The notes under the pieces were generated by a model. The model saw only the letters and a program-made list of their open reading frames with translations. It searched no databases and was not told the origin of the DNA. 64,000 nucleotides of DNA from Limnanthes douglasii subsp. nivea (lineage: Eukaryota > Streptophyta > Magnoliopsida > Brassicales > Limnanthaceae), in the NCBI GenBank assembly GCA_036936605.1, contig JAUPFV010000002.1, positions 123,240,376-123,304,375 on the forward strand, read 5' to 3'. This document shows, piece after piece, positions 10,850-20,938 of this stretch. Numbering within the stretch: the stretch's first letter is position 1; the number at the start of each line of letters is the position of its first letter. The position numbers and the translations under genes were made by a program.

Positions 10850-10995
10850 AGAGGTTCGAAGTGGAAGTAAAGTTGTAATTCTAGTCAGAAGATTCGAAGT
10901 GAAAGTAAGGTTGTATTTCAAGTTGGTAGATTCGAAGTGAGTGGGGAGTTTATTTGCACTTATTCTTAGACTCGAAGTGAAGTTATAAGTCATTG
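10850..10995. repeat. Short repeats around ttcgaagtg before E1 3' LTR
   Basis: Four spaced copies of a unit containing ttcgaagtg (last copy ctcgaagtg), mostly followed by an aaagtaaggttgta-like tail, lie at about 10855, 10891, 10932 and 10971, upstream of the polypurine tract. Confidence 0.65.
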
Positions 10996-11089
10996 GGCTC
11001 AGTCATAATAAAGGGGCTGGATGAAAGAAGTTTTATTCACTTGGAGTAATGTTCGAAGACTGATTAGTTCTTATAAAATTGTCTTTATA

Positions 11090-11106
11090 AGAACTAAGGG
11101 GGCTAC
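11090..11106 (+). promoter_or_regulatory. E1 polypurine tract
   Basis: A purine run (gaactaaggggg) ends a few bases before the 3' LTR. It is the expected primer site for plus-strand DNA synthesis. Confidence 0.65.
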
Positions 11107-11401
11107 TGATAAGGAAATATATTCATAAGGGGCTTAAATGTAATTAATAAGAACTTAAATGATAAGTTCTATTAATATAGAGTAAGATTAAGCCTTATAA
11201 GAAGAATATGGACTAAATTGTAAATATCTCTCTTATGTAACCGATTTTGTAACTAACTTACTAGGCCTATTTAAAGAGGCCGAGGAGTATGATTACACCT
11301 ATGAAATTTTGAGAGGAGAAAGACGATATTCACATCTGAAAATCTCTGTTGATTCTGAGTAGATATTCTCAATCTTCTCTTGTTACTTTCTATTCTCACC
11401 A
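11107..11401 (+). repeat. E1 3' LTR
   Basis: This 295-bp direct copy of 1165-1460 starts TGATAAGGAA and ends TCACCA. It is followed by the target duplication agtta. Confidence 0.93.
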
Positions 11402-11762
11402 AGTTACAAACAGAGTTCGAAAAGCTCAAATCTTTGGTGATTCCATCATATATGATTGAGTTACGATTTTTTTTGGATAGGTATCCTACATCTAAACTGA
11501 ATTCTTTCTGGTTAAAGAATTTTTTTCTAATTGCTCTGGAATAATTAGGAGATTCTCTAGAATATATACGGGGTTTTGGTGGCAACATTCTATGGGGTGG
11601 TGATCCCACTTATGGGGTCAAATCAATACGTTCTAAGAATAAATATTTGAATATCAATTTCATCGATATCATCGATCTCATAAGTATCATACCAAATCCC
11701 ATCAATCGAATCATTTTTTCGAGAAATACGAGACATCTAAGCCATACAAGTAAAGAGATCAT
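11402..11762 (+). pseudogene. ycf2: NUPT, ycf2 fragment (right part)
   Basis: This continues the plastid ycf2 fragment from 1164. The translation reads [20 protein letters not shown], then [13 protein letters not shown], then [20 protein letters not shown], then [20 protein letters not shown], all recognisable Ycf2 sequence. Stops occur (for example before [10 protein letters not shown]). Recognition ends near 11762, where AT-rich nuclear sequence begins. Because the coding sequence resumes exactly after the duplicated agtta, E1 must be younger than the chloroplast insertion. Confidence 0.85.
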
Positions 11763-14700
11763 CAGGAAAATTATATTATATATAAATATAATATATTACA
11801 CATATACAATATATATAAAATGGTAAATAAAAATAATAATTATAATTGAATTTAGTCGGATTGGATAGTCAAATATAGGATATGTATTCAAATAACTTTA
11901 TCAATTGTTTTTAGAAAATTCTCATGTTTTTGAAAATCGTCCTTTCTCACATTGATTCTCATTATGGCCAATCAATTATTGAATAAACTAAATAGCCCAT
12001 AGCTTGCACCATTAGAAAAACAATTTAAGAAAAAAGAGAATAAGTTAATGTATGGATCAATAGACGATTGTCACAAATTGGATATTGTAAGGATCAAAAG
12101 AATAAGTTACTGTATGGATCAATAGACGATTCTCATTATCCAAGTAGGATATTTTAAGAAACTTCTAAATTTGAATGGTTCATCATTTGTAATGTAGTGT
12201 ATTAAGACATGTTGTGGATATCAGTTGGGGTAAAGTGTACATAGAGGGAGGGTCATTTAATCCCAACAATTCAGTATTGGCTCTAAGAGCCCGATAAGGG
12301 TTATGGTCCATATTGGCGACGGTTTCATTACTAAATATTGCTAGATTAGATAATAAACTAGAGAAAATAAAAATAAAAGTAGATAATTAAGTAAAATAGA
12401 TAAGATTGAGGTCTCTTATGCAATACGGTGACACATATTTTACTTAATACAAAAGCAAAACCTAATCCTTAATATTAGTATCGCGAATCCTTCACCCGTT
12501 TTTACAAACATTTCGCCTTCTCTCTCTCTCTCTCTTGCATACATCTGTAAGTTCATCTAGGGTTACAATTCTACTCATTCATGAACTGTTATTTTGTCAA
12601 CTCTCAAGATAGTAGAAGACCTTCAACCCTCATTTTTTCTTCCTCTAAGTAGTAATTGCTAAAGGCTTCCGTTGCAAATTTATAGGAGCATCAAAAAGAT
12701 ATTGCAAACTGTAAATTATGTATATATATATATTATTCATGTTATTATTTCTACGTAAATGAATTAGACTCTTAGTGTTTGAGTCAAAGGTGTAGATACC
12801 CTTGAACGATTTGTAAATTCTAACAATATTTATAACCTTAAAGTTCCTCTATGTGTGGTTTATCTTGTTCTTACCATTATGTACCATTACCTTAACTTTC
12901 AAAACCTTGATGTTTATATGTTTAGACTTATTCAAGTTATAAATATAGGGTAAGTTACCAATAACATTTTGGGAAATATTAAAAGTACCAATAACCACCT
13001 GAATTTGGAAGTTTCTTGATAAACACATGTACATAAAATCTATCAAAAAACCCGTTCGAGTAGAAAAATAGGAAAACATGTTTTAACAAAGAAATTATTC
13101 TATTTTGTGTTTAATTTTTTAATTGATGTGCTTGAACTAAGAAATGTTCACGCTTTGTTTTGATGATTTGTATATCTTTTAACACAAAATAATAATAATT
13201 AGTAACATATGAGATACTTGTGTATGTAAAGCATCTGGATGATTTTTTTTTGTATTCACAACAAAGTTGTACGTAATTACGCATCCAAATTTAATAAGCT
13301 TCCAGCTCTATTTTCTTTTATGTTTTTGAAAACTAAAATCTTGTTCCACAATAAAAAAATGTACGTGTTTATGCACCAAACTAACAATTAGTTTAAGTTA
13401 TAATATACATGTATTTTAAATTTATAATGGAGATAAAGGCTGTAAAAAATGAGTATTCTTCATCAACAATTACAGATACATTTCAACTCATAGAAGAAAT
13501 AAACAATCTTCATGAAAAAATCAACAATAGGAAGAATCAATATCAAGAAGTAAGTTTAATCATTTTTCTGAAACCAAAAAACTAAATTCTCACATAAATT
13601 CATAATTACGCAACCAAGTTACACACAATTACGCAACCATGTTTAATCTATCTAAAAATGTATTTTCACAACACAATTACACTTAATTACAAAACCACAA
13701 TTTGACAAACCTTTATTTCTTTTTGCTTTACAGTCAGAAGACGTGGATCTAAGCAAATTCATCATAGATAGAATTGAAGAACTTGAAACAAAAACCAATA
13801 AACATATGAAAGAAGTATAACAATCATATGTTATTTATGAAGATCACACTGGAAAACTACAAAAGGAAAATCGATCTATTTTGAAACCATTGGCAAAGAC
13901 ATTTGACATCAAACATAAGAGGACCGTGAATCAGATTGGAAATTTTTTAAAACATTTGGTTTATATAATAACTATGTTTTTTAAAACAATAACAATATTT
14001 TTTAAAGTTGTTTGTAACTAAAATACACTATTTTCTGTTTTGAGTATTAATTTTCTTTTTTTGTTTACTTATATATTGTGATTTCTTAACTTCAATAATT
14101 TACAACTTTACTACATAACCACTTAAACCATAATTTTGCACCCATAATTATAGTTATGTTTTCAAAACCGATGTTCATTTACACAACTAAAGTTATTATT
14201 TCACAATTGGTCAAAAATTAATTATGCAACCCATAATAACGTAATTATGCAACCTATAATAACGTAAGTTTCCAACCAATTACACTAGAAGTTATTCAAA
14301 ACAACTTTTTTTTACCCTACCCATTATAACATAATTTCACACAATTGAAAATGGTTACTTTCAAAGTTAGAAAAATGTTCAATTCTAAACTGTTTAACAA
14401 AATATAATAGAAATAGAAAAAAATCATATATAATTAAAAAAACAAAAATATAATTTTTATATATTTTCTTCACAAGTTCTTCAATTATGACAATATTTTT
14501 TATAACATCCCCACTTTATTTTACGAAGAAACTCTGCATCTTGGGATATAATCCGTTTCTTCTTTACTATTCTAGCTCTCATTTTCAAGGTAAGTGGAAG
14601 AACCATATGAGAGGAAATCCGTTTTTTCTTGGATTAATTTTTTTTATCTTCTTAAAATCAAAACTTTGTACTCACAGAAATTTTTAGAAATTTTGATCGT

Positions 14701-14861
14701 TAATTTATTGAGTTTATGTCTGTTAATAATTATAACTAACAAAGATAAATTTATTAAACATTCTTATTTTTATAATTTTTTTATCTGAATCACAACCATA
14801 TATTAAAATAGCAATATGTTGGCTTGTCTTAATTCTTTCTTCCATACATAATTATCCCTTA
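11763..14861. other. AT-rich non-coding DNA with simple repeats
   Basis: I find no supported gene. It holds a 62-bp tandem duplication (about 12036-12160), a CT run near 12521-12536, a TA run near 12719-12732, and from about 13240 to 14330 many scattered copies of words like acacaattacgcaacca. Short open frames here are AT-rich and show no recognisable family. The stretch at 13430-13560 could encode a short coiled coil but has no further support. Confidence 0.55.
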
Positions 14862-15290
14862 TGGTGTGGATAATAATTGCCTGAGGGTAGGCTGGTAATT
14901 TTAGTTGGTGTTTTAAGGTGGTGTGTGGGTGTTTAAGTGTTTAGAGTAGAGAGTAGAGAGATAATTAAGCAGCTTGGTAGCAGTTAATTCTCATTACCCA
15001 TAGTTAATGCACGTGGTTGGGTATTTATACCCTGATGTTTGGGCCCTTATGGGCTTTCGGATCATATTTAATGGACCCGGGTCATGTTCAAAGACCCATG
15101 AGCTCTAAGTAGGAGAGCAAGTAGCTTAGTCAAGAGGTGTTTAGGTTTTTTAGTACTTTTGTCATAGTTCGAACAGTCCTATTGTCATAGTGTTCAAAAA
15201 CGATCTGTCCGGTTCGTATGATCTGTTTAGTCCAGAGGCCTTGGACCGATCTGTCCGGGTCCGGGGAGCGTGCAGAATTCGGACTCATCA
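14862..15290 (-). repeat. E2 3' LTR
   Basis: This 429-bp LTR starts tggtgtggataa and ends ggactcatca on the + strand. A TATAAATA box lies on the minus strand at 15022-15029. The U3 side (near 15200-15280) has repeated ctgtccgg words. It carries 18 bases missing from the right copy. Confidence 0.93.
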
Positions 15291-15310
15291 GGAGCCCCTT
15301 TTTTAGGTGT
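15291..15310 (-). promoter_or_regulatory. E2 polypurine tract
   Basis: On the minus strand a run aaaaaaggggctcc directly precedes the 3' LTR. The equivalent positions in E3 and E4 have almost the same run. Confidence 0.75.
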
Positions 15311-15618
15311 TTGTGCAAGTATCCTTATCAAAGACCTGAAAAACAGTCCGACGTCAGAAGTAGTTTTTAATCCGGACAGGTCTATGGGTTTACCCGGACA
15401 GATAAAGCTTCACGAATTCAAAACGGTTTTTGCCAGAGTTCGTGGGACACGTGTCACTCTCTGATTGGTTGTTTCAGCCGTTTTTTCACCTTGAATTTCG
15501 AACCCACCTTCTTCGAAAAGCAACCTCTTTGATTACAGGTGTTGACATCAGCGCCGTCTTTTAATCATTGCCAAACTTTTCGAATTCTCCTAGGAATCAA
15601 CTGCTTTTTCAGATTTAC

Positions 15619-15626
15619 TATAAATA
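15619..15626 (+). promoter_or_regulatory. TATA box of E2 antisense gene
   Basis: TATAAATA lies 108 bases upstream of the conserved ATG at 15727. E4 has TATAAATT exactly 108 bases upstream of its ATG, and E3 has one about 104 bases upstream. Confidence 0.65.
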
Positions 15627-15726
15627 TAGATTCATTTCTACTGTTTTACCATCTCCTTCAAACTTACCTCTGCAAAAACTCTCAAAGCTTTCTCTCTCTA
15701 AGGCAAAAAATTTAGTTCAACAGTTT

Positions 15727-18718
15727 ATGTTTACGGCGAGGAACGCTCTTGTCAAAGGCGGGTGGCTCAACCTTTCTGAGTTAGAGAAGACTCAAAAAGT
15801 CGAAAGAGAAAGACGGATTGCTGCAGGGTTACCTGCCTCGCCTGTTGATAGACCTATCTCCTCCGCATCTGAGTCAGATCGAGGCTCATCCTCTTCCAAA
15901 AGTACTAAGCCCAAAAAACTATTTCAATCCACCCTCTCCCCCATAATCTCTGGTTCCTCAGTTCAGGAATCGGTGCCTACTGTCGAGCCGGGAGTCACAG
16001 CCACTAACTTTAGAAAACCTTCTCCCTTGCTTGCAATGGGATCAGACACAGAGCATTCTCCTGAGAAGCTGGTTGTCAAGAGGACAAGCCGGCTGGTTAA
16101 AGGTCTGGGGACTAAAAGTACTCCCTCAAGATCGGGGTCAAAAGATAGCAGCACCGGATCAGAGGTGCCAATTAGAGCTCCTAAGGATAGGCTGTCCGGA
16201 CCGGAGGGGTCTAATCCAAACCTTCTACCAGAAACATCTGCTCCAAACACTCTACCGGAGAGCAGAAATCAAAGAGGCTCTGAGGCCCATCAGTACGGAG
16301 ATAAGGCTGAGTCAAGTTTGAACCCTCCCCCTACTACAGCTGCTGAAATTCCTTCAACGATCATGGAGGAAATGATGGAGGACTCTGTTGAAGAGGCCCC
16401 GTTCGAGTCTGAGCCCTCCGGTCAGACTAGCAAAGAAATAGTTGCCAAGAAGGACAAGGGCAAGGACAAGTTGTACTTGAGGCATCCGGACCTGTCGGAG
16501 AGCCTAGAAGGAAAAGTAGGGCCTTGTTTTCGCAAGGTCAGCGTTAACTATCTTCTCTCCCTACAAAAAATCAATTATGCATTCATCCACACTGCTGAGT
16601 TGGGCAGGATGCGTTCAAAATGGGGTATTCCAGAAAACGTAAAGATCATGATCCCTATACATCCGGAGACCCCCATGGATTGCAAGTTGAGTGAGGTGGT
16701 CATGTTCACGGAGCTGTTCAACTGGGGGCTCAGGTTCCCACTAGACCCAGAGATTGTCAGATATTTCCATCTGATCAAACTCTGTCCGAGTCAACTGAGC
16801 CCCAACGCTTGGTATACCCTTATGTCATGCATCATGGCATCAAGGCTGTCCGGGATCCCTCTGCCCATGGAGGAGTTTGCTGCAGTGGCCAGCCTGTGTA
16901 AAAATCATCACATCCCCTTCTACCATTTTAACATGGGGGTGGTTTCAAAGCAGTGGATGATTTGCTGGAGGCAGAGAGGAATTGGAGGACTCAGTTCCTT
17001 TTTGTGAGTGGTGCCTGGGAAAATGGCAGAAAGATAAAATCTGGAGAGAACCCAAGCCTCCTCAGAAGCAGATGGAGGAGTGACCGTAAGTATCTTGCAT
17101 TTGTCTCTCTTCTCTTTTCTTTTTAAACTTAGTTTATACTTATTCGTCTTACTTTTGTCTTAGCAGAACTGCCCAAGGAGTTTAGTGACCATCAGAAAGC
17201 CGGGCAGATAACTTGTGGCAAAATTAATGCCTGGGCTGCTGAGAATTGGGGGAACAGATTCCACGACGCTTTTACTAGTGGAAATTTGGCAAGGTCTCAC
17301 CTGTGGAACACCACAGGTCGGAGAGACTTGACATGGGAAGAGCTCACCACCCAGCCTTCTCCTGACGTTGTGCTCAAGAGGACCCATGAACCAGATGGGA
17401 CACTCTTCCTGCCAGGCCGGGCCAAAGCCCCGAGCAAGATGAAAGGCAAGAAGAAGAAGGGTAAAAGGGTGGTGGGTGATGCCAACCCTGCTGATGCTGA
17501 GAAGGACGCTCCAACAGTCCCGGAGGGGCCAGCCCAGAGCCAAATCGATGCTGCTCTTTTGCAAGTAGTGGAGCAGGAGACTGAGAGGCAGGAAGCAGAT
17601 CTCCCAAAACCTCAAAGGGCTTCCAAGAGGAATCGCAAACAGGGGAGCGAAGGCGCAGACCGGGTGGCCAAGAAGAAAAAGACTTCTAAGGGAGATGAGC
17701 TTGCTCTCCGGGATCCGGAGCCTTCTTTCCAGGCTGACCCTTCTGATCCAACGCATGCCGAAGAGAACCCAAGGGACTTTCATACCGATGAGGTTGAGGG
17801 AGGAGATCTCAACATTGATGGAGTCGACATCACCAGTCTTGGTGAGCTTGGTGAATACTTCCTCAACCTCCCTAGAGACGACTTCGCAGGGCCTTACATT
17901 CCTCCAAGCAGCTCTAACACAGTCAACTTCAATGGTAAGACTTTTATTGTCTCTAGTGAAAATGATACCATAGCGCACTCCTTGTTAAGTAATGTGCAGC
18001 CGGTGCTCACGTTGGAGAGACAAGTCCGGGGTCAGGCAGACATCATCAAAGATCTTAAGTCTGAGAAAGAAACGTTGTCCGAAGACCTTCACACTGCCAC
18101 CTCCAATGCTGCCATGTTGAAAGAAGAAAACGAGGAGTTGAAGAGAAGCCAAAAGACAAGTACCACCAAGGTCACCACTTTAGAGGAAACCATGAAAGAC
18201 CTCCAAGAGAAGCTGTCCGGTCTGGAGAAAGACCTTGCTACCTCAAAGGGAGAAACCAAGGCAAAGGACAAAGTCATCACCAACTTAACTACTGATAAGA
18301 TTGCCCTTGAGAATGCAGTGTCCAAGGCTGCCGAAGAGAAAAATACTCTGCTACAGGAGCAGGAGGCCAAGATCCAAGCCAAGATCAATGCTTATGCCAA
18401 CCAGATGATCAAGAGCGAAGAGCTACTGCTTGAAAAGGTGAGGTCTGACATGGTTCTACTCTTCCATGAAAAGTTCCGGAGAGGAACCTAGGGGACTTAT
18501 GGCTTTATGTTGAGCCTGAAGACCTCCCATACCACATGATGGCTGAAGGTGACAGGTATGGCTACTCTAGTGGCTCTTCGGATGATGAAGAACATACTGG
18601 GGAGAGCCCAGATGACAAGAAAGACGATCCCAAAGGCAAGAAGGTAGACGAAGGGAAATGCGACTTTAAAGGCAAGAAGGTAGATGAAGGTGAGCCATCT
18701 TCAAAGGCTCAACCTTAA
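15727..18718 (+). pseudogene. E2 antisense accessory gene (Transposase_28-like)
   Basis: This spliced gene lies opposite to gag-pol and has unknown function. I choose the ATG at 15727 because its start (MFTARNALVKGGWLNLSELE) is conserved in E3, E4 and E5. Exon 1 has a Ser/Pro-rich, low-complexity region, then a Transposase_28-like domain at about 16470-16935: LRHPDLSESLEGKVGPCF, YAFIHTAELGRMRSKWGIPE, ELFNWGLRFPLDPEIVRYFH, LSPNAWYTLM. The intron is 17086-17166 (81 bp). Exon 2 has Lys-rich segments (SKMKGKKKKGKR, KKKKTSKGDE), a coiled coil of about 150 residues from 18000, and an acidic/basic tail. One-base deletions near 16940 and 18485 shift the frame; otherwise it is open. Confidence 0.85.
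17086..17166 (+). other. Intron of E2 antisense gene
   Basis: The donor is gtaagtatct and the acceptor ttgtcttagcag. It is 81 bp long, the same length as in E3 and at the same codon position as in E1, E3 and E4. Confidence 0.75.
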
Positions 18719-19210
18719 CTTACGATCTACTTTGTTTATTTTTTATTCAGACTAAAGTCCTTGGAAGGCCAAGGCACTCTTTTTGTAATGGTGTCCGGTG
18801 TTCGACCGGACAAGTTTTTTGTGTTGTATCTTGACCATTTAAAAGTCCTTGGAAGGCTAAGGCAATTTTAAGTTATTTATTTCAATGAATATCTTTGTTT
18901 TGTACAACCATCATCTTCTTTCATTGTTCGTTATAATTTTGATAGCCAGAGTTTAAGTAGCCTTTAGTTGTTGCATTGTGAGAGTGTTTAAGTTCTCCAG
19001 CTAGAGTTTAAATAGCCCTTAGTTATCTCAATCCGGATAGTATGACAAGGGACAAAACTTTAAAAACACTTAGAAATTTTTTAAGAAGGCATCAAATTTC
19101 ATTCAGCCGCCTGGACACCTCATTAAAACCTCCCCGTGCCACCAGGGAGGAAAGAGTATGCCCCCAAATATTTACATAGATGTTTAAAGAAGTAAATATT
19201 TATACAAGTG
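18719..19210. other. E2 spacer between the convergent genes
   Basis: It holds two copies of aaagtccttggaaggc (18754, 18842) with a small inverted repeat between them (gtccgg 18793 / ccggac 18806). It also has two copies of a unit ending gagtttaaatagcccttagt (about 18942-19030), and the conserved box and stem-loop described at 19114-19204. The same order is kept in E4. Confidence 0.65.
19114..19204 (-). promoter_or_regulatory. E2 post-pol double stem-loop box
   Basis: Reading the minus strand from the pol stop: an inverted repeat of aaatatttac/gtaaatattt (19172-19204), then atactctttcct, a stem CCTCCC/GGGGAGG, and ggttttaatgaggtgtc. E4 and E5 match closely; E1 keeps the layout with different stem bases. 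Confidence 0.6.
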
Positions 19211-20461
19211 CTATTCCAAGTACATCCAAAGATGCTCGATATTCCAAGGATGAGTTAGAACTCTGCCATCTTTGTCTTCCAACCAATAAGTTCCAGGCTT
19301 AATTCTTTCAACAACCATATACGGACCCTCCCAAGTTGGGGCCAACTTTCCAAAGAGCTTTTCTTTAGTGTGTAAGAAGACCTTCCTTAATAATTTGTCC
19401 CCTGGTTGGAAATCTCTTCTTTTAACTTTGGAAGCAAACCTGCTCCTCATCACGCCTTGATAGTGTGTAACTCGAAGGTGAGCTTTAACTCGTCTTTCTT
19501 CTATCAAATCAAGTTGACCTCTGATTGCCACCTCGTTAGCGTGTTCGGAGAAGTTGTGAACACGAAAAGAGGGGAGGGTCTTCTCTATGGGGGTTACTGC
19601 ATCCATCCCATAGACCAAGGCAAAGGGTGATTCTTGTGTTGCAGCCCCAAGTGTTGTCCGGTAGGCCCACAAGACCTCTTGTAGATAACTAGGCCACTTC
19701 ACAGCAGCCCCTTCCAAATTCTTTTTTAAACCGGACATTATAGTTCTATTAGCCACTTCAACTTGCCCATTTGCTTGTGGGTGGAAAGGTGAAGAAAAAC
19801 AATGCTGTATACCCCTTGAGGCACAGAAGCTCTCCATTTCTCTATTGTCGAATTGTGGCCCATTGTCTGTTGTTATTTTCTGTGGGACACCAAATCTGCA
19901 ACATATGTTGGATATAATGAATTTTATAACAGCTTTTGATGTTATCCCTGCTAGAGGGGCTGCTTCTATCCACTTTGAGAAGTAGTCTATGGCCACAATT
20001 ATAGTTTTGCGCCCTCCGGACGCCACAGGGAGAGGCCCTACTAAATCCAATCCTCATCGAGCAAAATGAATGGGCTCAGAAATTGATTCTAAAGGAATGG
20101 CTGGTACATGAATTTCATTGCTGTACCTCTGGCATGGGTCACACCTTCTCACCAATTCCTTAGCATCTTTCATGATTGATGACCAATAGTAACCGGAGAG
20201 TAAAAATCTTCTTGTTAAAGCTCTAAACCCACAATGGGCTGATCCCTCACCATCATGCAATTCAGAGAGGACTACTTGTGACTCTTCATCCCCCAAACAA
20301 CGCATGAGAGGTTTACTGTAGGTTTTTTTTGTAGAATACTTCTCTCAATATGATGAAACCACGAGCCTTGTGTTTCAATGTTCTGGCTAGTGACTTATCT
20401 GGAGGTACGACACCATCGGATAGATATTGTAGGAGAGGAAACCTCCAGTCTTGAGGTTGTT
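19211..20461 (-). CDS. int: E2 integrase
   Basis: The zinc-binding part reads LSELHDGEGSAHCGFRALTR, then CDPCQRYSNEIH. The catalytic core has GLDLVGPLPVASGGRKT, VDYFSKW-type sequence, TTDNGPQFDNREMESF and HPQANGQVEV. The GPY-type end reads GKLAPTWEGPYMV and finishes HPWNIEHLWMYLE with TAG at 19213-19211. Residues from 20050 to the end form one open frame of 279 codons. Upstream a TGA at about 20053-20051 replaces the Trp before GLDLVGPLP, and a one-base insertion near 20325 shifts the frame. Confidence 0.9.
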
Positions 20462-20938
20462 TCACTTGTATTTCAAAAATTTCCTCTTCTTTATCCTTAT
20501 TGAGTTGAATAGAGGGGCTTCGAGCACATGGATCCATGGATATGACTTCGTATATGCTACGATTGCCAATGAATCTGCTAGCTCATTTTCTGTCCGGGGA
20601 ATGTGCTCATAGATAACATCTTTAAACTTAAGTACTTCATTTTTGAGGAGGAGTAAATACTTCACAAGTTGCTCTTTCTTAGCCTCAGATTGGCCTTGGG
20701 CATGGTGGATAAGTAGCTGGGAGTCGCTTAACAGCTTGACCCTCTTAGCCCCACAAATGTAGGCTAACTTTAACCCATCTATAACTGCTTCGTATTCGGA
20801 CTCGTTATTAGATGCCCTGAAAGCAAAACAAATAGCCTGGTACATTTTGTCTCCATACGGGGAAGTTAAACACACCCCTGCACCACACCCCATAGTGCTA
20901 GATCCACCATCTGTTCAGACGACCCATACCTTTTTATC
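20462..20938 (-). CDS. E2 second (archaeal-type) RNase H
   Basis: Catalytic positions are visible in TDGGSSTMGCGAG, ASNNESEYEAVIDG, LLSDSQLLIHH and ENELADSLA. A TGA lies just before TDGG (about 20914), where E4 has Gln. The domain sits between the first RNase H and integrase as in other Tat elements. Confidence 0.85.

Larger units (their letters stand above)
1165..11401 (+). mobile_element. E1: Tat-type Ty3/gypsy LTR retrotransposon, complete
   Basis: This 10.2-kb element has two LTRs starting TGATAAG and ending TCACCA, flanked by the 5-bp target duplication agtta (1160-1164 and 11402-11406). The order is LTR, primer binding site, gag, protease, RT, RNase H, archaeal-type RNase H, integrase, tandem repeats, an antisense gene on the minus strand, polypurine tract, LTR. 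Dual RNase H and the absence of a chromodomain place it in the Tat lineage. gag-pol has several frameshifts and stops and a deletion in RT, so it is not autonomous. It inserted into an older ycf2 plastid fragment. By eye the LTRs differ at about 9 positions plus one indel in 295 bp, which indicates a fairly recent insertion. Confidence 0.95.

Noticed and set aside
13430..13830. Possible small coiled-coil gene
   Set aside because: The frame is short and AT-rich, ends soon, and has no promoter, splice support or homology that I can recognise.
17160..17978. Minus-strand open frame of 272 codons inside E2 antisense gene
   Set aside because: It overlaps exon 2 of the antisense gene, whose protein is conserved in E3 and E4; the opposite-strand reading is not conserved and is biased by the other frame's codons.
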